DNA of 64,000 nucleotides, taken from contig AZIN01000001.1 in assembly GCA_000511875.1 (NCBI GenBank), positions 1,371,332 to 1,435,331 of the forward strand. The letters run 5' to 3'. Shown here piece after piece: positions 8,820 to 17,857 of the stretch. Source of the stretch: Gammaproteobacteria bacterium MOLA455. GTDB lineage: Bacteria; Pseudomonadota; Gammaproteobacteria; Pseudomonadales; Porticoccaceae. The position numbers were made by a program, and so were the translations under genes. Positions within the stretch are counted from its first letter, which is position 1; each line of letters begins with the position of its first letter. The notes beneath the pieces were generated by a model. That model did no database searches. It worked only from the letters and a program-made list of their open reading frames with translations, and was not told where the DNA came from.

Positions 8820-10277
8820 ATGGAATTCAAGCATTTTATCAATGGTCAATTCGTGGCATCGAGTAACGGCGCTACGTTCGAAAACCGTGCACCGGTTAAC
8901 AACAGTTTGATCGGCATGGTCTGTGAGGCCTCTTCCGAGGATGTCGACGCTGCGGTGATCGCCGCCAAAGCCGCTCTAAAAGGACCATGGGGGAAAATGA
9001 CTCAAGCCCAGCGTACCGGGCTACTCAACAAAGTGGCGGCACGCGTCAATGAGCGTTTCGAAGAGTTCCTCGCCGCTGAATGCCTTGATACAGGCAAACC
9101 ACGTTCCATGGCATCACATATCGATATTCCCCGTGGCGCAGCCAATTTCACTGCGTTCTCTGAAACCCTAGTTAACCACCCTACAGAGTGCTTTAAACTC
9201 GACACCCCCGACGGCGCTGGAGCACTCAACTACGGTCACCGCACTCCCAAGGGAGTCGTCGCTGTGATTAGCCCTTGGAATCTACCGCTGTTGCTGATGA
9301 CTTTCAAAGTGGGCCCTGCCCTTGCCTGCGGTAATACCGTGGTGGTGAAACCGTCAGAAGAGACACCTGCCACTGCCACTCTATTGGGCGAAGTAATGAA
9401 CGAGTGCGGTGTACCCCCCGGAGTTTACAATGTGGTGCACGGCTTTGGGCCCAATTCTGCAGGTGAGTTCTTAACCACTCACCCGCTTGTCAATGCCATC
9501 ACGTTTACCGGTGAGACTCGTACCGGTGAAGTGATTATGCGCGCCGCGTCAGTGGGCTTGCGCAACATTTCCATGGAGTGCGGCGGCAAAAATCCCGCAT
9601 TAGTTTTCGCCGACTGCGATCTCGACAAGGCCATTGAGGGAACCATGCGCTCCGCCTTTGTCAACTGCGGTCAAGTCTGTCTCGGCACAGAGCGCGTTTA
9701 CGTCGAACGCCCCATTTATGACGAATTTGTCGCACGTTTAAAAGCCGGTGTAGAACAGCTTAAACTCGGCCGGCCAGAAGATCAGGAGGCCAACTTCGGC
9801 CCGCTGGTGAGCTTGGAACATCGCGACAAGGTACTCTCGTACTACAAACTCGCCGAAGAAGAAGGCGCCACCGTGATCATCGGCGGTGGAGTCCCTGATA
9901 TGGGCCCAGAATTAAATGCCGGCGCCTGGATTGAACCGACAATCTGGACTGGTTTAGACGATAACGCCCGCGTAATCCGCGAAGAGATATTTGGTCCATG
10001 CTGCCATATTCGCCCCTTTGATAGTGAGGAAGAGGTGATCGCGTTGGCCAATGATACGGTTTACGGTCTCTGCGCGTCGGTATGGACTGAAAATAGCGCT
10101 CGCGCCAGTCGCGTTCCCGAGGCGCTGGAGGTCGGACTAGTTTGGGTCAATAGCTGGTTCCTGCGAGATCTGCGCACCGGATTTGGTGGCGCAAAGCAAT
10201 CGGGTATCGGCCGCGAAGGCGGCGTGCATGGTTTGGAGTTCTACTCCGAGCTGAAAAACGTCTGTATCAAACTCTGA
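8820..10277 (+). CDS. dmpC: 2-hydroxymuconic semialdehyde dehydrogenase
   Basis: This 485-residue NAD-dependent aldehyde dehydrogenase oxidises 2-hydroxymuconic semialdehyde to 2-hydroxymuconate (4-oxalocrotonate branch). Asn154 (SPWN), general base Glu253 (MECGGK) and nucleophile Cys287 (CGQVCLG) are in place. FTGETRTG matches the Rossmann-fold NAD site. Length and motif order match XylG/DmpC. It lies 90 bp after dmpB, a gap with no evident terminator, and 15 bp before dmpD. Confidence 0.95.
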   Translation: MEFKHFINGQFVASSNGATFENRAPVNNSLIGMVCEASSEDVDAAVIAAKAALKGPWGKMTQAQRTGLLNKVAARVNERFEEFLAAECLDTGKPRSMASHIDIPRGAANFTAFSETLVNHPTECFKLDTPDGAGALNYGHRTPKGVVAVISPWNLPLLLMTFKVGPALACGNTVVVKPSEETPATATLLGEVMNECGVPPGVYNVVHGFGPNSAGEFLTTHPLVNAITFTGETRTGEVIMRAASVGLRNISMECGGKNPALVFADCDLDKAIEGTMRSAFVNCGQVCLGTERVYVERPIYDEFVARLKAGVEQLKLGRPEDQEANFGPLVSLEHRDKVLSYYKLAEEEGATVIIGGGVPDMGPELNAGAWIEPTIWTGLDDNARVIREEIFGPCCHIRPFDSEEEVIALANDTVYGLCASVWTENSARASRVPEALEVGLVWVNSWFLRDLRTGFGGAKQSGIGREGGVHGLEFYSELKNVCIKL

Positions 10278-10292
10278 GGATGCTTGAAGAAA

Positions 10293-11126
10293 ATGCATAA
10301 GACCAGCAACCCCGAGATCGGCGACTCTATTCAGGCCAATGGTATCAACACCAACTACCACTCTGTGGGCAGTGGTGACCCGGTGCTCCTAGTACATGGC
10401 TCTGGACCGGGTGTCACTGCTTGGGCAAATTGGCGACTAGTGCTTCCTGAGCTAAGCAAAACAAGACGGGTGATCGCCCCCGACATGCTCGGCTTTGGCT
10501 ATACCGACCGACCGGAAGGTAACTGCTATTCGCTCGACGCATGGGTCGCACATTTGCTCGCCTTTATCGATGCCCTTGAACTGGAGAGTGTCGACATTGT
10601 CGGCAACAGCTTTGGCGGTGCTCTCGCATTGGCCTTCACCATCCGCCACCCCACCAGGGTGAAAAAAATGGTGTTGATGGGAGCTGCTGGTGTAGCGTTT
10701 CCAATTACCGAAGGATTAGATCGTGTATGGGGCTATACCCCATCGTTCGAGACCATGCGAGAGCTGATGGATTTGTTTACCTACGACCGCAGTTTGGTCA
10801 CCGACGAACTTGCACAGCTGCGCTATCAAGCCAGTATCCGCCCCGGTTTTCAGGCGTCATTTGAGGCAATGTTTCCGGCGCCAAGACAGCGCTGGGTTGA
10901 CGCGCTAAGCAGCGCTGAGGTCGATATCAAAAAAATCAAACTGCCTGCTCTTGTGATACATGGCCGTGAAGATGAAGTTATTCCATTGCATAGCAGTTTA
11001 ACGCTAGCCAATTGGATAGACGATGCTCAACTCCATGTATTTGGTCGCTGCGGCCATTGGACTCAAATAGAGCACACTGATCGGTTCTGTCAGCTATTAG
11101 AGAATTTTTTCGCTGAAGCAGCCTAA
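10293..11126 (+). CDS. dmpD: 2-hydroxymuconic semialdehyde hydrolase
   Basis: This alpha/beta hydrolase of about 277 residues removes formate or acetate from the ring-cleavage product, giving 2-hydroxypenta-2,4-dienoate. The nucleophile is Ser106 in GNSFGG. The acid lies in HGREDEVIPL and the base in GHWTQIEH. The oxyanion region HGSGPG is at 35-40. I prefer the ATG at 10293; an in-frame TTG at 10284 is possible, though only a few bases from GAGGA. This hydrolytic branch handles ketones from 3-methylcatechol, while dmpC serves the oxidative branch. Confidence 0.93.
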   Translation: MHKTSNPEIGDSIQANGINTNYHSVGSGDPVLLVHGSGPGVTAWANWRLVLPELSKTRRVIAPDMLGFGYTDRPEGNCYSLDAWVAHLLAFIDALELESVDIVGNSFGGALALAFTIRHPTRVKKMVLMGAAGVAFPITEGLDRVWGYTPSFETMRELMDLFTYDRSLVTDELAQLRYQASIRPGFQASFEAMFPAPRQRWVDALSSAEVDIKKIKLPALVIHGREDEVIPLHSSLTLANWIDDAQLHVFGRCGHWTQIEHTDRFCQLLENFFAEAA

Positions 11127-11164
11127 CAAAATCCAATCCCCAATTTACTCGAGAGTCATACCCT

Positions 11165-11947
11165 ATGGATAAACAACTCATTGAACAGCTAGGTAACGAA
11201 CTCTACCAAGCAATGGTAAAACGAACAGTATTGAGTCCGCTTACCGAACGCTTCCCAGACATCACCATAGTCGATGCCTACCATATTTCGTTGCATATGC
11301 TGGAGTGTCGTCTCTCCGCAGGCGAGAAAATCATCGGCAAGAAAATAGGCGCCACAAGTAAAGCCGTCCAAAACATGCTCGGGGTCTTTCAGCCCGATTT
11401 TGGCTACCTGACCGACAAAATGGTCTACAGCGACGAAATGCCAATCAGTCAGCTACTCATTCAGCCTAAAGCCGAGGGTGAAATTGCTTTTGTACTAAAG
11501 CGCGATCTGATCGGACCCGGCATCACCAATGCCGATGTACTAGCAGCGACCGAGGCCGTAATGCCCTGCTTTGAAGTAGTCGATTCGCGAATCGAAGACT
11601 GGAAAATAAAGATCCAAGATACCGTGGCTGACAACGCCTCTTGTGGTTTGTTTGTGGTCAATGAAAAAGCGGCTGTCGATCCACGAAGTCTGGATCTTTC
11701 CACCTGCGGCATGGTGGTAGAGAAGAACGGGGCAACCCTGAGTGTCGGCGCCGGTGCCGCTGCGCTCGGCAGCCCGGTTAACTGTGTCGCTTGGCTGGCC
11801 AACACCCTGGGACAATTCGGCATTCCCCTAAAAGCAGGGGAGCTGATCCTATCAGGTTCACTGGTACCACTCGAACCTGTAGTGGCCGGTGATGAAATGA
11901 ATGTCAAAGTAGGCGGCATGGGTAACTGTCGCATTCGCTTTAGCTAA
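11165..11947 (+). CDS. dmpE: 2-oxopent-4-enoate (2-keto-4-pentenoate) hydratase
   Basis: This 260-residue member of the FAH-like hydratase/decarboxylase family adds water to 2-hydroxypentadienoate, giving 4-hydroxy-2-oxovalerate. Family motifs include GKKIGATSKAVQ, PKAEGEIAFVL, the metal-binding region EVVDSRIEDWKIKIQDTVADN, and GAGAAALGSPV. It is a paralogue of the following gene. The IGATS and Q-N-M-LGV pattern fits the DmpE/MhpD branch, whereas the next gene carries the decarboxylase pattern. The two enzymes form a physical complex in Pseudomonas, consistent with tandem genes. Confidence 0.92.
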   Translation: MDKQLIEQLGNELYQAMVKRTVLSPLTERFPDITIVDAYHISLHMLECRLSAGEKIIGKKIGATSKAVQNMLGVFQPDFGYLTDKMVYSDEMPISQLLIQPKAEGEIAFVLKRDLIGPGITNADVLAATEAVMPCFEVVDSRIEDWKIKIQDTVADNASCGLFVVNEKAAVDPRSLDLSTCGMVVEKNGATLSVGAGAAALGSPVNCVAWLANTLGQFGIPLKAGELILSGSLVPLEPVVAGDEMNVKVGGMGNCRIRFS

Positions 11948-11962
11948 TTGGAGAGTCAGGCA

Positions 11963-12757
11963 ATGAGCAGAACTTTAAACCAAGCGACTATCGAAAAACT
12001 TGCCGAGCATCTCGAAAATGCCGAGCTGCAAGCCTATGAAGTAACCAAGATCACCGATGACTATCCCAACATGACCTTCACTGATGCCACCGATGTGCAA
12101 TGGGAGATCCGCCGCAGAAAGATGTCGCGAGGCCACAAAATGGTCGGCATGAAAATGGGCCTCACCTCTTGGGCCAAAATGAAACAGATGGGTGTAGAAA
12201 TGCCCTGCTACGGTTTTCTAGCCGACTACTTCAGCCTCCCTGATGGCGCCGAGGTTCCATTTGACGAACTAATTCACCCCAAGGTGGAAGCGGAAATCGC
12301 TTTTGTTACCAATAAAGAGTTGAGCGGTAAAAATCTTACTGTAGAGGAGGTCCTCGCCGCTACCGAGTTGGTGGTGCCCGCAGTTGAAATTATCGATTCA
12401 CGCTACAAAGACTTTAAATTTGATCTGACCAGCGTTCAGGCTGACAACTCATCATCTACTCGCTTTGTCGTTGGCAGTCACGCCGCGAAACCGGAGGATT
12501 TTGACTGGAGCACACTGGGTGTGGTGATGCAAAAAAATGGCGAAATTATAGAACTTGGGGCCGGAGCTGCTGTACTCGACCACCCCGCTGCCAGTGTGGC
12601 CATGCTCGCCACCATGCTCGCTGAGCGCGACGAAGTAATCCCCGCGGGCACCTTCATTATGACAGGCGGTATTACCGCCGCGGTGTTAGTGGAGAGGGGA
12701 GACTCTATTGTCGTGCGCTATCAGGGCTTGGGTACTGTCACCATGAAGTTCGTCTAA
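11963..12757 (+). CDS. dmpH: 4-oxalocrotonate (2-oxo-3-hexenedioate) decarboxylase
   Basis: This protein of about 264 residues has the decarboxylase hallmarks HKMVGMKMGLTSWAKMKQMG and CYGFLADYF, an HPKVEAEIAFV metal region, and EIIDSRYKDFKFDLTSVQADN. It decarboxylates 2-oxo-3-hexenedioate to 2-hydroxypentadienoate. ATG 11963 is preferred because GGAGAG lies 7 nt upstream; a TTG at 11948 would swallow that site. The gene sits directly after dmpE, giving order E-H-F-G rather than the E-F-G-H of Pseudomonas CF600. No tautomerase (dmpI) gene follows. Confidence 0.92.
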   Translation: MSRTLNQATIEKLAEHLENAELQAYEVTKITDDYPNMTFTDATDVQWEIRRRKMSRGHKMVGMKMGLTSWAKMKQMGVEMPCYGFLADYFSLPDGAEVPFDELIHPKVEAEIAFVTNKELSGKNLTVEEVLAATELVVPAVEIIDSRYKDFKFDLTSVQADNSSSTRFVVGSHAAKPEDFDWSTLGVVMQKNGEIIELGAGAAVLDHPAASVAMLATMLAERDEVIPAGTFIMTGGITAAVLVERGDSIVVRYQGLGTVTMKFV

Positions 12758-12772
12758 TCAGGAGTTTATAAA

Positions 12773-13681
12773 ATGAGTAAAAAGCTTAGAGCAGCGATTA
12801 TTGGCCCCGGTAATATAGGTACCGATCTATTAATGAAGGCGATGCGCAGCGAGTGGATTGAACCCGTATGGATGGTCGGCATCGAAGAATCAGAAGGCAT
12901 CCGTCGCGCTCGCGAATTTGGCATGAAAGTATCCACCACAGGTGTCGACGGTCTGGTGCCTTATCTTATCGAAGATGATATCCGCATCGCATTTGACGCC
13001 ACATCAGCCTATGTACATGCCGACAATTCAAAGAAAGTGAATGATCTGGGCGTCATCATGATCGATTTAACGCCTGCAGCCATCGGTCCTTTTTGCGTGC
13101 CTCCGGTCAACTTGCAGCAGCATGCGAGACAACTAGAGATGAATGTCAATATGGTCACCTGCGGAGGCCAAGCTACCATCCCCATGGTAGCAGCGGTCTC
13201 GCAAGTGCAATCGGTCACCTACGGTGAAATTGTCGCGACTGTTGCTTCCAAATCAATCGGTCCCGGCACACGCAAAAATATCGATGAATTTACGCGTACC
13301 ACCGCCGCCGGTATCGAACAGGTGGGCGGCGCCCAAAAGGGTAAAGCAATTATTGTCGTCAACCCTGCTGAGCCACCTTTAATGATGCGCGACACCATTC
13401 ACTGCCTCACTGAAACTGAACCAGATCAGGCTGCGATCATCGCTTCTGTTCACGCCATGGTAGAAAAAGTGCAGCAATACGTGCCTGGCTATCAACTGGT
13501 TAATGGCCCTATTTTTGACGGCAACCGCGTCACTATTTTTATGGAAGTTCAGGGACTTGGTGACTTCCTGCCCAAGTACGCGGGCAACCTCGACATCATG
13601 ACCGCAGCAGGTCTGCGCACTGCCGAATTATTTGCAGAAGAAGCCGCCAGCGGCACCATTCAATTACCGGCACGTGGCTAA
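12773..13681 (+). CDS. dmpF: Acetaldehyde dehydrogenase (acylating)
   Basis: This 302-residue enzyme converts acetaldehyde, CoA and NAD+ to acetyl-CoA. It has an N-terminal Rossmann motif [12 protein letters not shown] (residues 8-19) and catalytic Cys130 in [10 protein letters not shown]. DmpF pairs with the aldolase DmpG and receives acetaldehyde through an internal channel, so the adjacent genes make biochemical sense. AGGAG lies 9 nt before the ATG. Length is typical for MhpF/DmpF. Confidence 0.96.
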   Translation: MSKKLRAAIIGPGNIGTDLLMKAMRSEWIEPVWMVGIEESEGIRRAREFGMKVSTTGVDGLVPYLIEDDIRIAFDATSAYVHADNSKKVNDLGVIMIDLTPAAIGPFCVPPVNLQQHARQLEMNVNMVTCGGQATIPMVAAVSQVQSVTYGEIVATVASKSIGPGTRKNIDEFTRTTAAGIEQVGGAQKGKAIIVVNPAEPPLMMRDTIHCLTETEPDQAAIIASVHAMVEKVQQYVPGYQLVNGPIFDGNRVTIFMEVQGLGDFLPKYAGNLDIMTAAGLRTAELFAEEAASGTIQLPARG

Positions 13682-13695
13682 CTGGGAGAGAAACA

Positions 13696-14730
13696 ATGGA
13701 TTTAACTGGAAAAAAAGTCACCCTGCACGATATGAGCCTGCGCGACGGCATGCACGCCAAGCAGCACCAAATTAGTCTCGATGAAATGGTCTCTATCGCC
13801 ACAGCGCTTGATGAGGCTGGTATGCCATTAATTGAAGTGACTCACGGTGATGGACTTGGCGGCACCTCAGTCAACTATGGCTTCCCTGCGCACAGCGATG
13901 AAGAGTACTTCAGTGCGGTGATACCTAAAATGAAAAATGCCAAAATTTCAGCCTTATTACTGCCGGGCATTGGCACTATCGACCATTTGAAAATGGCAGT
14001 AGATCACGGCGTGTCGACTATCCGCGTGGCTACCCACTGCACTGAGGCTGACGTCTCAGAGCAGCACATCGGCATGGCCGCCAAAATGGGATTAGATACC
14101 GTTGGCTTCCTGATGATGGCGCACAAAGTCAGCGCGAGAGACCTTTTAACGCAAGCCAAACTGATGGAATCTTACGGTGCCAACTGCCTCTACTGCACCG
14201 ACTCAGCAGGCTATATGTTGCCCGCCGAAGTGAACGAAAAGATCGGCTTGCTGCGCAGAGAACTCAACCCAAAAACTGAACTCGGCTTTCACGGCCATCA
14301 TAACTTGGGCATGGGTATCGCAAACTCTCTTGCCGCCATCGAAGCCGGTGCCAACCGCATCGACGGCTCAGTAGCAGGCTTAGGCGCTGGTGCCGGCAAC
14401 ACACCGCTTGAAGTGTTTGTCGCAGTGTTGCACCGCATGGGCGTTGAAGATGGCATTGACCTTTATAAAATTATGGATGTTGCTGAAGATCTGGTCACGC
14501 CGATGATGGACCAGATCATCCGTATTGACCGCGATGCACTCACCCTCGGCTATGCTGGTGTTTACAGTTCATTTTTGTTGTTTGCCCAACGCGCCGAGAA
14601 AAAATATGGCGTCTCGGCTCGCGACATTCTGGTTGAGTTAGGCCGGCGAGGCACAGTGGGTGGCCAAGAAGATATGATTGAAGATTTGGCGCTGACAATG
14701 GCCAAAGACCTTGGTCTGTCACCCGAATGA
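13696..14730 (+). CDS. dmpG: 4-hydroxy-2-oxovalerate aldolase
   Basis: This 344-residue HMGL-like TIM-barrel aldolase splits 4-hydroxy-2-oxovalerate into pyruvate and acetaldehyde. Visible are [15 protein letters not shown] near residues 12-26 (metal-binding Asp and catalytic His), and [10 protein letters not shown] carrying the two metal-binding histidines near residue 200. The C-terminal DmpG communication domain follows. It ends the lower pathway. Its TGA overlaps the ATG of the next gene by four bases, so the accessory genes downstream are translationally coupled. Confidence 0.96.
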   Translation: MDLTGKKVTLHDMSLRDGMHAKQHQISLDEMVSIATALDEAGMPLIEVTHGDGLGGTSVNYGFPAHSDEEYFSAVIPKMKNAKISALLLPGIGTIDHLKMAVDHGVSTIRVATHCTEADVSEQHIGMAAKMGLDTVGFLMMAHKVSARDLLTQAKLMESYGANCLYCTDSAGYMLPAEVNEKIGLLRRELNPKTELGFHGHHNLGMGIANSLAAIEAGANRIDGSVAGLGAGAGNTPLEVFVAVLHRMGVEDGIDLYKIMDVAEDLVTPMMDQIIRIDRDALTLGYAGVYSSFLLFAQRAEKKYGVSARDILVELGRRGTVGGQEDMIEDLALTMAKDLGLSPE

Positions 14731-15332
14731 CTATAATTGATAGCCAACTGGACAGCACCGCCTCACAAGGCGATGCTGTGGTTGAGAACGCTATAACAAA
14801 CAACTATGTCACTGTCTCGGTAAGTCGCGACGTAGTCGCTGGGCGCGAAGCCGATTACGAAGCATGGATCTCTGGCATTACCACAGAATCCAGTCGTTTT
14901 GGCGGCCATCTCGGCGTCAATGTAATTAGACCAAGTCTCGGGTCGCGTCGATACACCATTATTTATCGGTTCGATAATATGGACCATGCCAAGGCCTGGC
15001 AGCAGTCTTCACAACGCCAGATATGGATGGCAAAAATTGATGGCATGGTCGAGGGCGAGGCGAAATTTAAAACCGCGACTGGCCTTGAAGTGTGGTTTGA
15101 ATTTCCCCAAGTCGCCAGCTCTAAGCAACCCGTCAAGTGGCGTATGAGTGTTGTCCTAATCGCGGTGGTGTATAACCTAATTATCGCACTCAACTACGTG
15201 CTAGCTCCTTGGATTGGCGATTGGGATATTCACAGCCGCACGGCCGTCATCGTCACTATGCAGGTGGTGCTGATGACCTACCTAGTTATGCCACGTGTAA
15301 CTCATTATGTTAAAGGGTGGCTCTATGTCTAA
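14727..15332 (+). CDS. ABM-domain protein with C-terminal membrane segments
   Basis: This 201-residue protein has an antibiotic-biosynthesis-monooxygenase-like ferredoxin fold near residues 28-130 ([40 protein letters not shown]). Two hydrophobic segments near 140-160 and 170-188 follow. Such membrane-anchored ABM proteins are known, but their reaction is not. Its ATG overlaps the dmpG stop (ATGA), and its end overlaps the next gene, so it is firmly part of the phenol operon. A role at the inner membrane with quinone-like or aromatic intermediates is possible but unsupported. Confidence 0.75.
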   Translation: MTIIDSQLDSTASQGDAVVENAITNNYVTVSVSRDVVAGREADYEAWISGITTESSRFGGHLGVNVIRPSLGSRRYTIIYRFDNMDHAKAWQQSSQRQIWMAKIDGMVEGEAKFKTATGLEVWFEFPQVASSKQPVKWRMSVVLIAVVYNLIIALNYVLAPWIGDWDIHSRTAVIVTMQVVLMTYLVMPRVTHYVKGWLYV

Positions 15333-16632
15333 TCGCACTATCTCGGGTCGATGCAAATTGGCTGCCCTAATCGGGCTACTCATTAGCTCAACAGCCCTCA
15401 CAGACGACAACCTTGATGCAGAATTTAATCCGCTACTGAGTCGCTACGACGCCAATAAACTCAGTGCGGGCACACAAATTGATAGCAGTAATATTGCAGA
15501 CTACAGGAATTGGCTAGACGACTCCGTCGCTGACTTAATTGGCCACAATGCATTAACCCTAACCCTTGGTCCCTCGCTTGAAATACCGATACACCCGAAC
15601 TACCGCAAGGCCAGCCGAGAAAATCTTGGCGGAACGGTGATTGGCGATGCACCGGGAGAACTTTTCGGCTATACCGGGGGTCGCCCATTCTTAAAATTAG
15701 AGGACAGCGACCCACAAGCGGGATTAAAAGCAGCGTGGAATATGCGTTATAGCTACGCCCCCGACGAAACTGAGACAGAGCAATTTAATTGGCACTATCG
15801 CGATATGCGCAAGGACAATATTGAGCGCACGTTAAAAATGTATGGCGCCCTTTTGCGGTACAAATACCGCCACACTGATAAGCCGATACCAGCACTGGAA
15901 AATAATCCCTCCAACCTCTATACCGCACTCTATCTTCAGGTCAAAGCACCCCAGGATATTCGCAACACACAACTGCTAATACACCGCAACGAAGTGGATA
16001 GCGTCACCGAGCAAGCATGGATGTATATGAGTTCGCAGCGGCGTGTTCGACGTCTGGCCACGGGACAAAAAACTGATGCTTTTCTTGGCAGCGACATAAT
16101 GATTGAAGATTTCCTTGGCTATAACGGCCGCATCATGGATATGGATTGGCAATATTTGGGCAGTGACGAACTGCTGCTGCCCATTTATGGTCACTCACAG
16201 CTCACCAACTGGCAAGAGCCCGCTGACGAAAGCGGTTTTCAGCTAATTGAATTCAGCGGCGCTGGCCACTGCTTTCCCAACGTTACCTGGCAGCTGCGTA
16301 AAGTGTATCGTCTAGAGGCCACGCCCCGAGACCCTGGCCACCCGCTCTCCAAACGACACTACATAATTGATGCCGCTACCTATGCACCGCTGCTCACTCG
16401 CGTATATGACAACGCCGGTAACCTGTGGAAACTCAGCATTGCAGCAGCTAGCTCATCGGCACTGCACCGTCCAGAGAGCCGAGCATGGCAGGGATTGATG
16501 ACCGAGGCTGTCGGTATGATCGATCTGCAGGCTGAGCATTGCACTACCCTGCAATTGAAAAGCCGTATCGCACGAACACCGCTGCGCAACCGCCAATTCA
16601 CCACTCAACATATGCGCAGCCAAGGTCGCTAA
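15325..16632 (+). CDS. DUF1329 exported protein
   Basis: This 435-residue protein begins with a signal peptide (hydrophobic residues about 11-25). Its body resembles DUF1329, with WNMRYSYAPDE-like and YMSSQRRVRRL segments and the late RHYIIDAATYAPLLTRVYD region. The fold is related to outer-membrane lipoprotein carriers such as LolA/LolB. ATG 15325 is chosen for an AAGGGTGG site just upstream, and the gene overlaps the ABM gene by 8 bp. DUF1329 genes often occur with DUF1302, YCF48 and RND genes in steroid or hydrocarbon loci. YCF48 and RND genes lie at the left of this window. The likely task is moving hydrophobic compounds across the envelope, but this is inference. Confidence 0.8.
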   Translation: MSNRTISGRCKLAALIGLLISSTALTDDNLDAEFNPLLSRYDANKLSAGTQIDSSNIADYRNWLDDSVADLIGHNALTLTLGPSLEIPIHPNYRKASRENLGGTVIGDAPGELFGYTGGRPFLKLEDSDPQAGLKAAWNMRYSYAPDETETEQFNWHYRDMRKDNIERTLKMYGALLRYKYRHTDKPIPALENNPSNLYTALYLQVKAPQDIRNTQLLIHRNEVDSVTEQAWMYMSSQRRVRRLATGQKTDAFLGSDIMIEDFLGYNGRIMDMDWQYLGSDELLLPIYGHSQLTNWQEPADESGFQLIEFSGAGHCFPNVTWQLRKVYRLEATPRDPGHPLSKRHYIIDAATYAPLLTRVYDNAGNLWKLSIAAASSSALHRPESRAWQGLMTEAVGMIDLQAEHCTTLQLKSRIARTPLRNRQFTTQHMRSQGR

Positions 16633-16667
16633 TCGGATAGATTTCTACTCGAACAAGGAATAATGAT

Positions 16668-17258
16668 ATGAACAATATTGACGTCAAAGTCTACTTTAAC
16701 TTTCGCAGTCCATACTGCTATCTGGCCTCCAAAACCATGTGGTCAATAGTTGATGATTTCAATGTTAATATACTCTGGCGCCCAGTGGGCGGTTGGGATC
16801 TGCGCTCACCTCCGGAACGCGCCAAAAGCAAACTGCCGATTGCTCGCCAGGATATGAGTCGCTTCGCGCGTCGACTAGGAATACCAGTGATACCACCACC
16901 AACCGAAACAGAGCCCACTGCGGCAGGCGCCGCCTCGCTCTATGCCCAAGAGCAAGGCGTGCTGCGAGAGTACATTGTGGAGACGATGCGCATAGAGTGG
17001 GCTGAGGGCCAGAATATCGGTGAAGAAACGGTCTTACGCGAAGTCGCCAACCGCATCAATCTAGATGCCGATTTGGTCATCACTGCGTCAAAGAACCCTG
17101 CTTATCTAAATACCCTCGCATCCAATGCCGCAGAGGCGGCTGCAGATGGCGCTATTGGCGTACCCTCCTTTATCATTGGAGAAGAAATCTTTTGGGGACA
17201 AGATCGTATCGATTTTGTATTAGAGAAACTTACTGAACTACGCGCTGCCAAGTGCTAA
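16668..17258 (+). CDS. DsbA-fold 2-hydroxychromene-2-carboxylate isomerase-like protein (kappa GST)
   Basis: This 196-residue thioredoxin-fold protein has FNFRSPYCYLA at residues 10-20. Ser14 is at the place of the glutathione-activating serine of NahD/kappa GST. GVPSFIIGEEIFWGQDRIDFV near the C-terminus is the family signature. NahD isomerises ring-cleavage intermediates using glutathione. As the last gene of the operon it may isomerise a meta-cleavage product or handle an upstream polyaromatic substrate. No naphthalene dioxygenase genes are seen, so the substrate is unknown. Confidence 0.85.
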   Translation: MNNIDVKVYFNFRSPYCYLASKTMWSIVDDFNVNILWRPVGGWDLRSPPERAKSKLPIARQDMSRFARRLGIPVIPPPTETEPTAAGAASLYAQEQGVLREYIVETMRIEWAEGQNIGEETVLREVANRINLDADLVITASKNPAYLNTLASNAAEAAADGAIGVPSFIIGEEIFWGQDRIDFVLEKLTELRAAKC

Positions 17259-17426
17259 TACAGGCAAACTAAGGTGGGATGCCTTGATATCAAAAACGCC
17301 TGTATCTGTTTGTTCATCTCGATTTTGCCTGATCTTTACAAGGTCTAAATAAACCCAGAGTTGGCCCTAAGCCTGCATAAGAACATTGACGCTTTAGCAC
17401 CTCAGGAAAAAACGACCGCAATTTAT

Positions 17427-17472
17427 ATTAGGTTCTTCTAATTTATAATTATCTAATGTAGAATTATCTAAT
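17427..17472. promoter_or_regulatory. Putative operator region of the ArsR/BigR-type repressor
   Basis: The AT-rich region before the arsR-type gene holds an inverted repeat ATTAG-N6-CTAAT at 17427-17442 and two direct copies of AATTATCTAAT at 17447-17457 and 17462-17472, 15 bp apart. ArsR-family repressors usually bind AT-rich dyads over their own promoter. The same ATTAG/CTAAT half-sites recur at the sigma54 promoter near 26880. Confidence 0.5.
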
Positions 17473-17497
17473 ATTGATATTACAGGGCGACAATAGG

Positions 17498-17818
17498 ATG
17501 ACTAAGAGTATTCAACAGGCAGATCTGCAGGAGCTACAAAAACACAGTGCAGAAGCAGCCAGCTTACTCAAGCAGCTTGGCAACCCGAACCGCCTTATGA
17601 TTCTCTGTTCTCTAATCAGTGGCGAGCTCTCGGTAACAGAGCTTAATGAAGTAACCTGCCTTAGCCAATCTGCCTTATCACAACATTTAGCCTCATTGCG
17701 TAAAGCTGAGTTAGTACAAACTCGACGAGAGGCACAAACTATTTTTTATAGCCTGCGCGGTAACGAAGCCATACAGATCATTACTGTACTTAAGTCTATT
17801 TACTGCCCAGCACTTTAA
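17498..17818 (+). CDS. ArsR-family sulfide/persulfide-responsive repressor (BigR/SqrR type)
   Basis: This winged-helix repressor has 106 residues from ATG 17498; a TTG at 17474 would add eight. The DNA-recognition helix is around SQSALSQHLASLR (56-68). Cys37 and Cys103 are 66 residues apart, exactly the spacing of the redox pair in BigR (42/108) and SqrR (41/107). Those proteins form a tri- or tetrasulfide bridge under sulfane sulfur and release DNA. It is followed by rhodanese, exporter and persulfide dioxygenase genes, a classic bigR operon, so control by reactive sulfur is well supported. Arsenic sensing is unlikely because the ArsR cysteine motif is missing. Confidence 0.88.
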   Translation: MTKSIQQADLQELQKHSAEAASLLKQLGNPNRLMILCSLISGELSVTELNEVTCLSQSALSQHLASLRKAELVQTRREAQTIFYSLRGNEAIQIITVLKSIYCPAL

Positions 17819-17857
17819 TTAAAATGTACTTTTATTAGAGCTAAAGAGAGATATTCC

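Noticed and set aside
17498-17818. Arsenic repressor ArsR controlling arsJ
   Set aside because: It lacks the ArsR thiol motif, lies over 40 kb away from arsJ, and its cysteine spacing matches BigR/SqrR.
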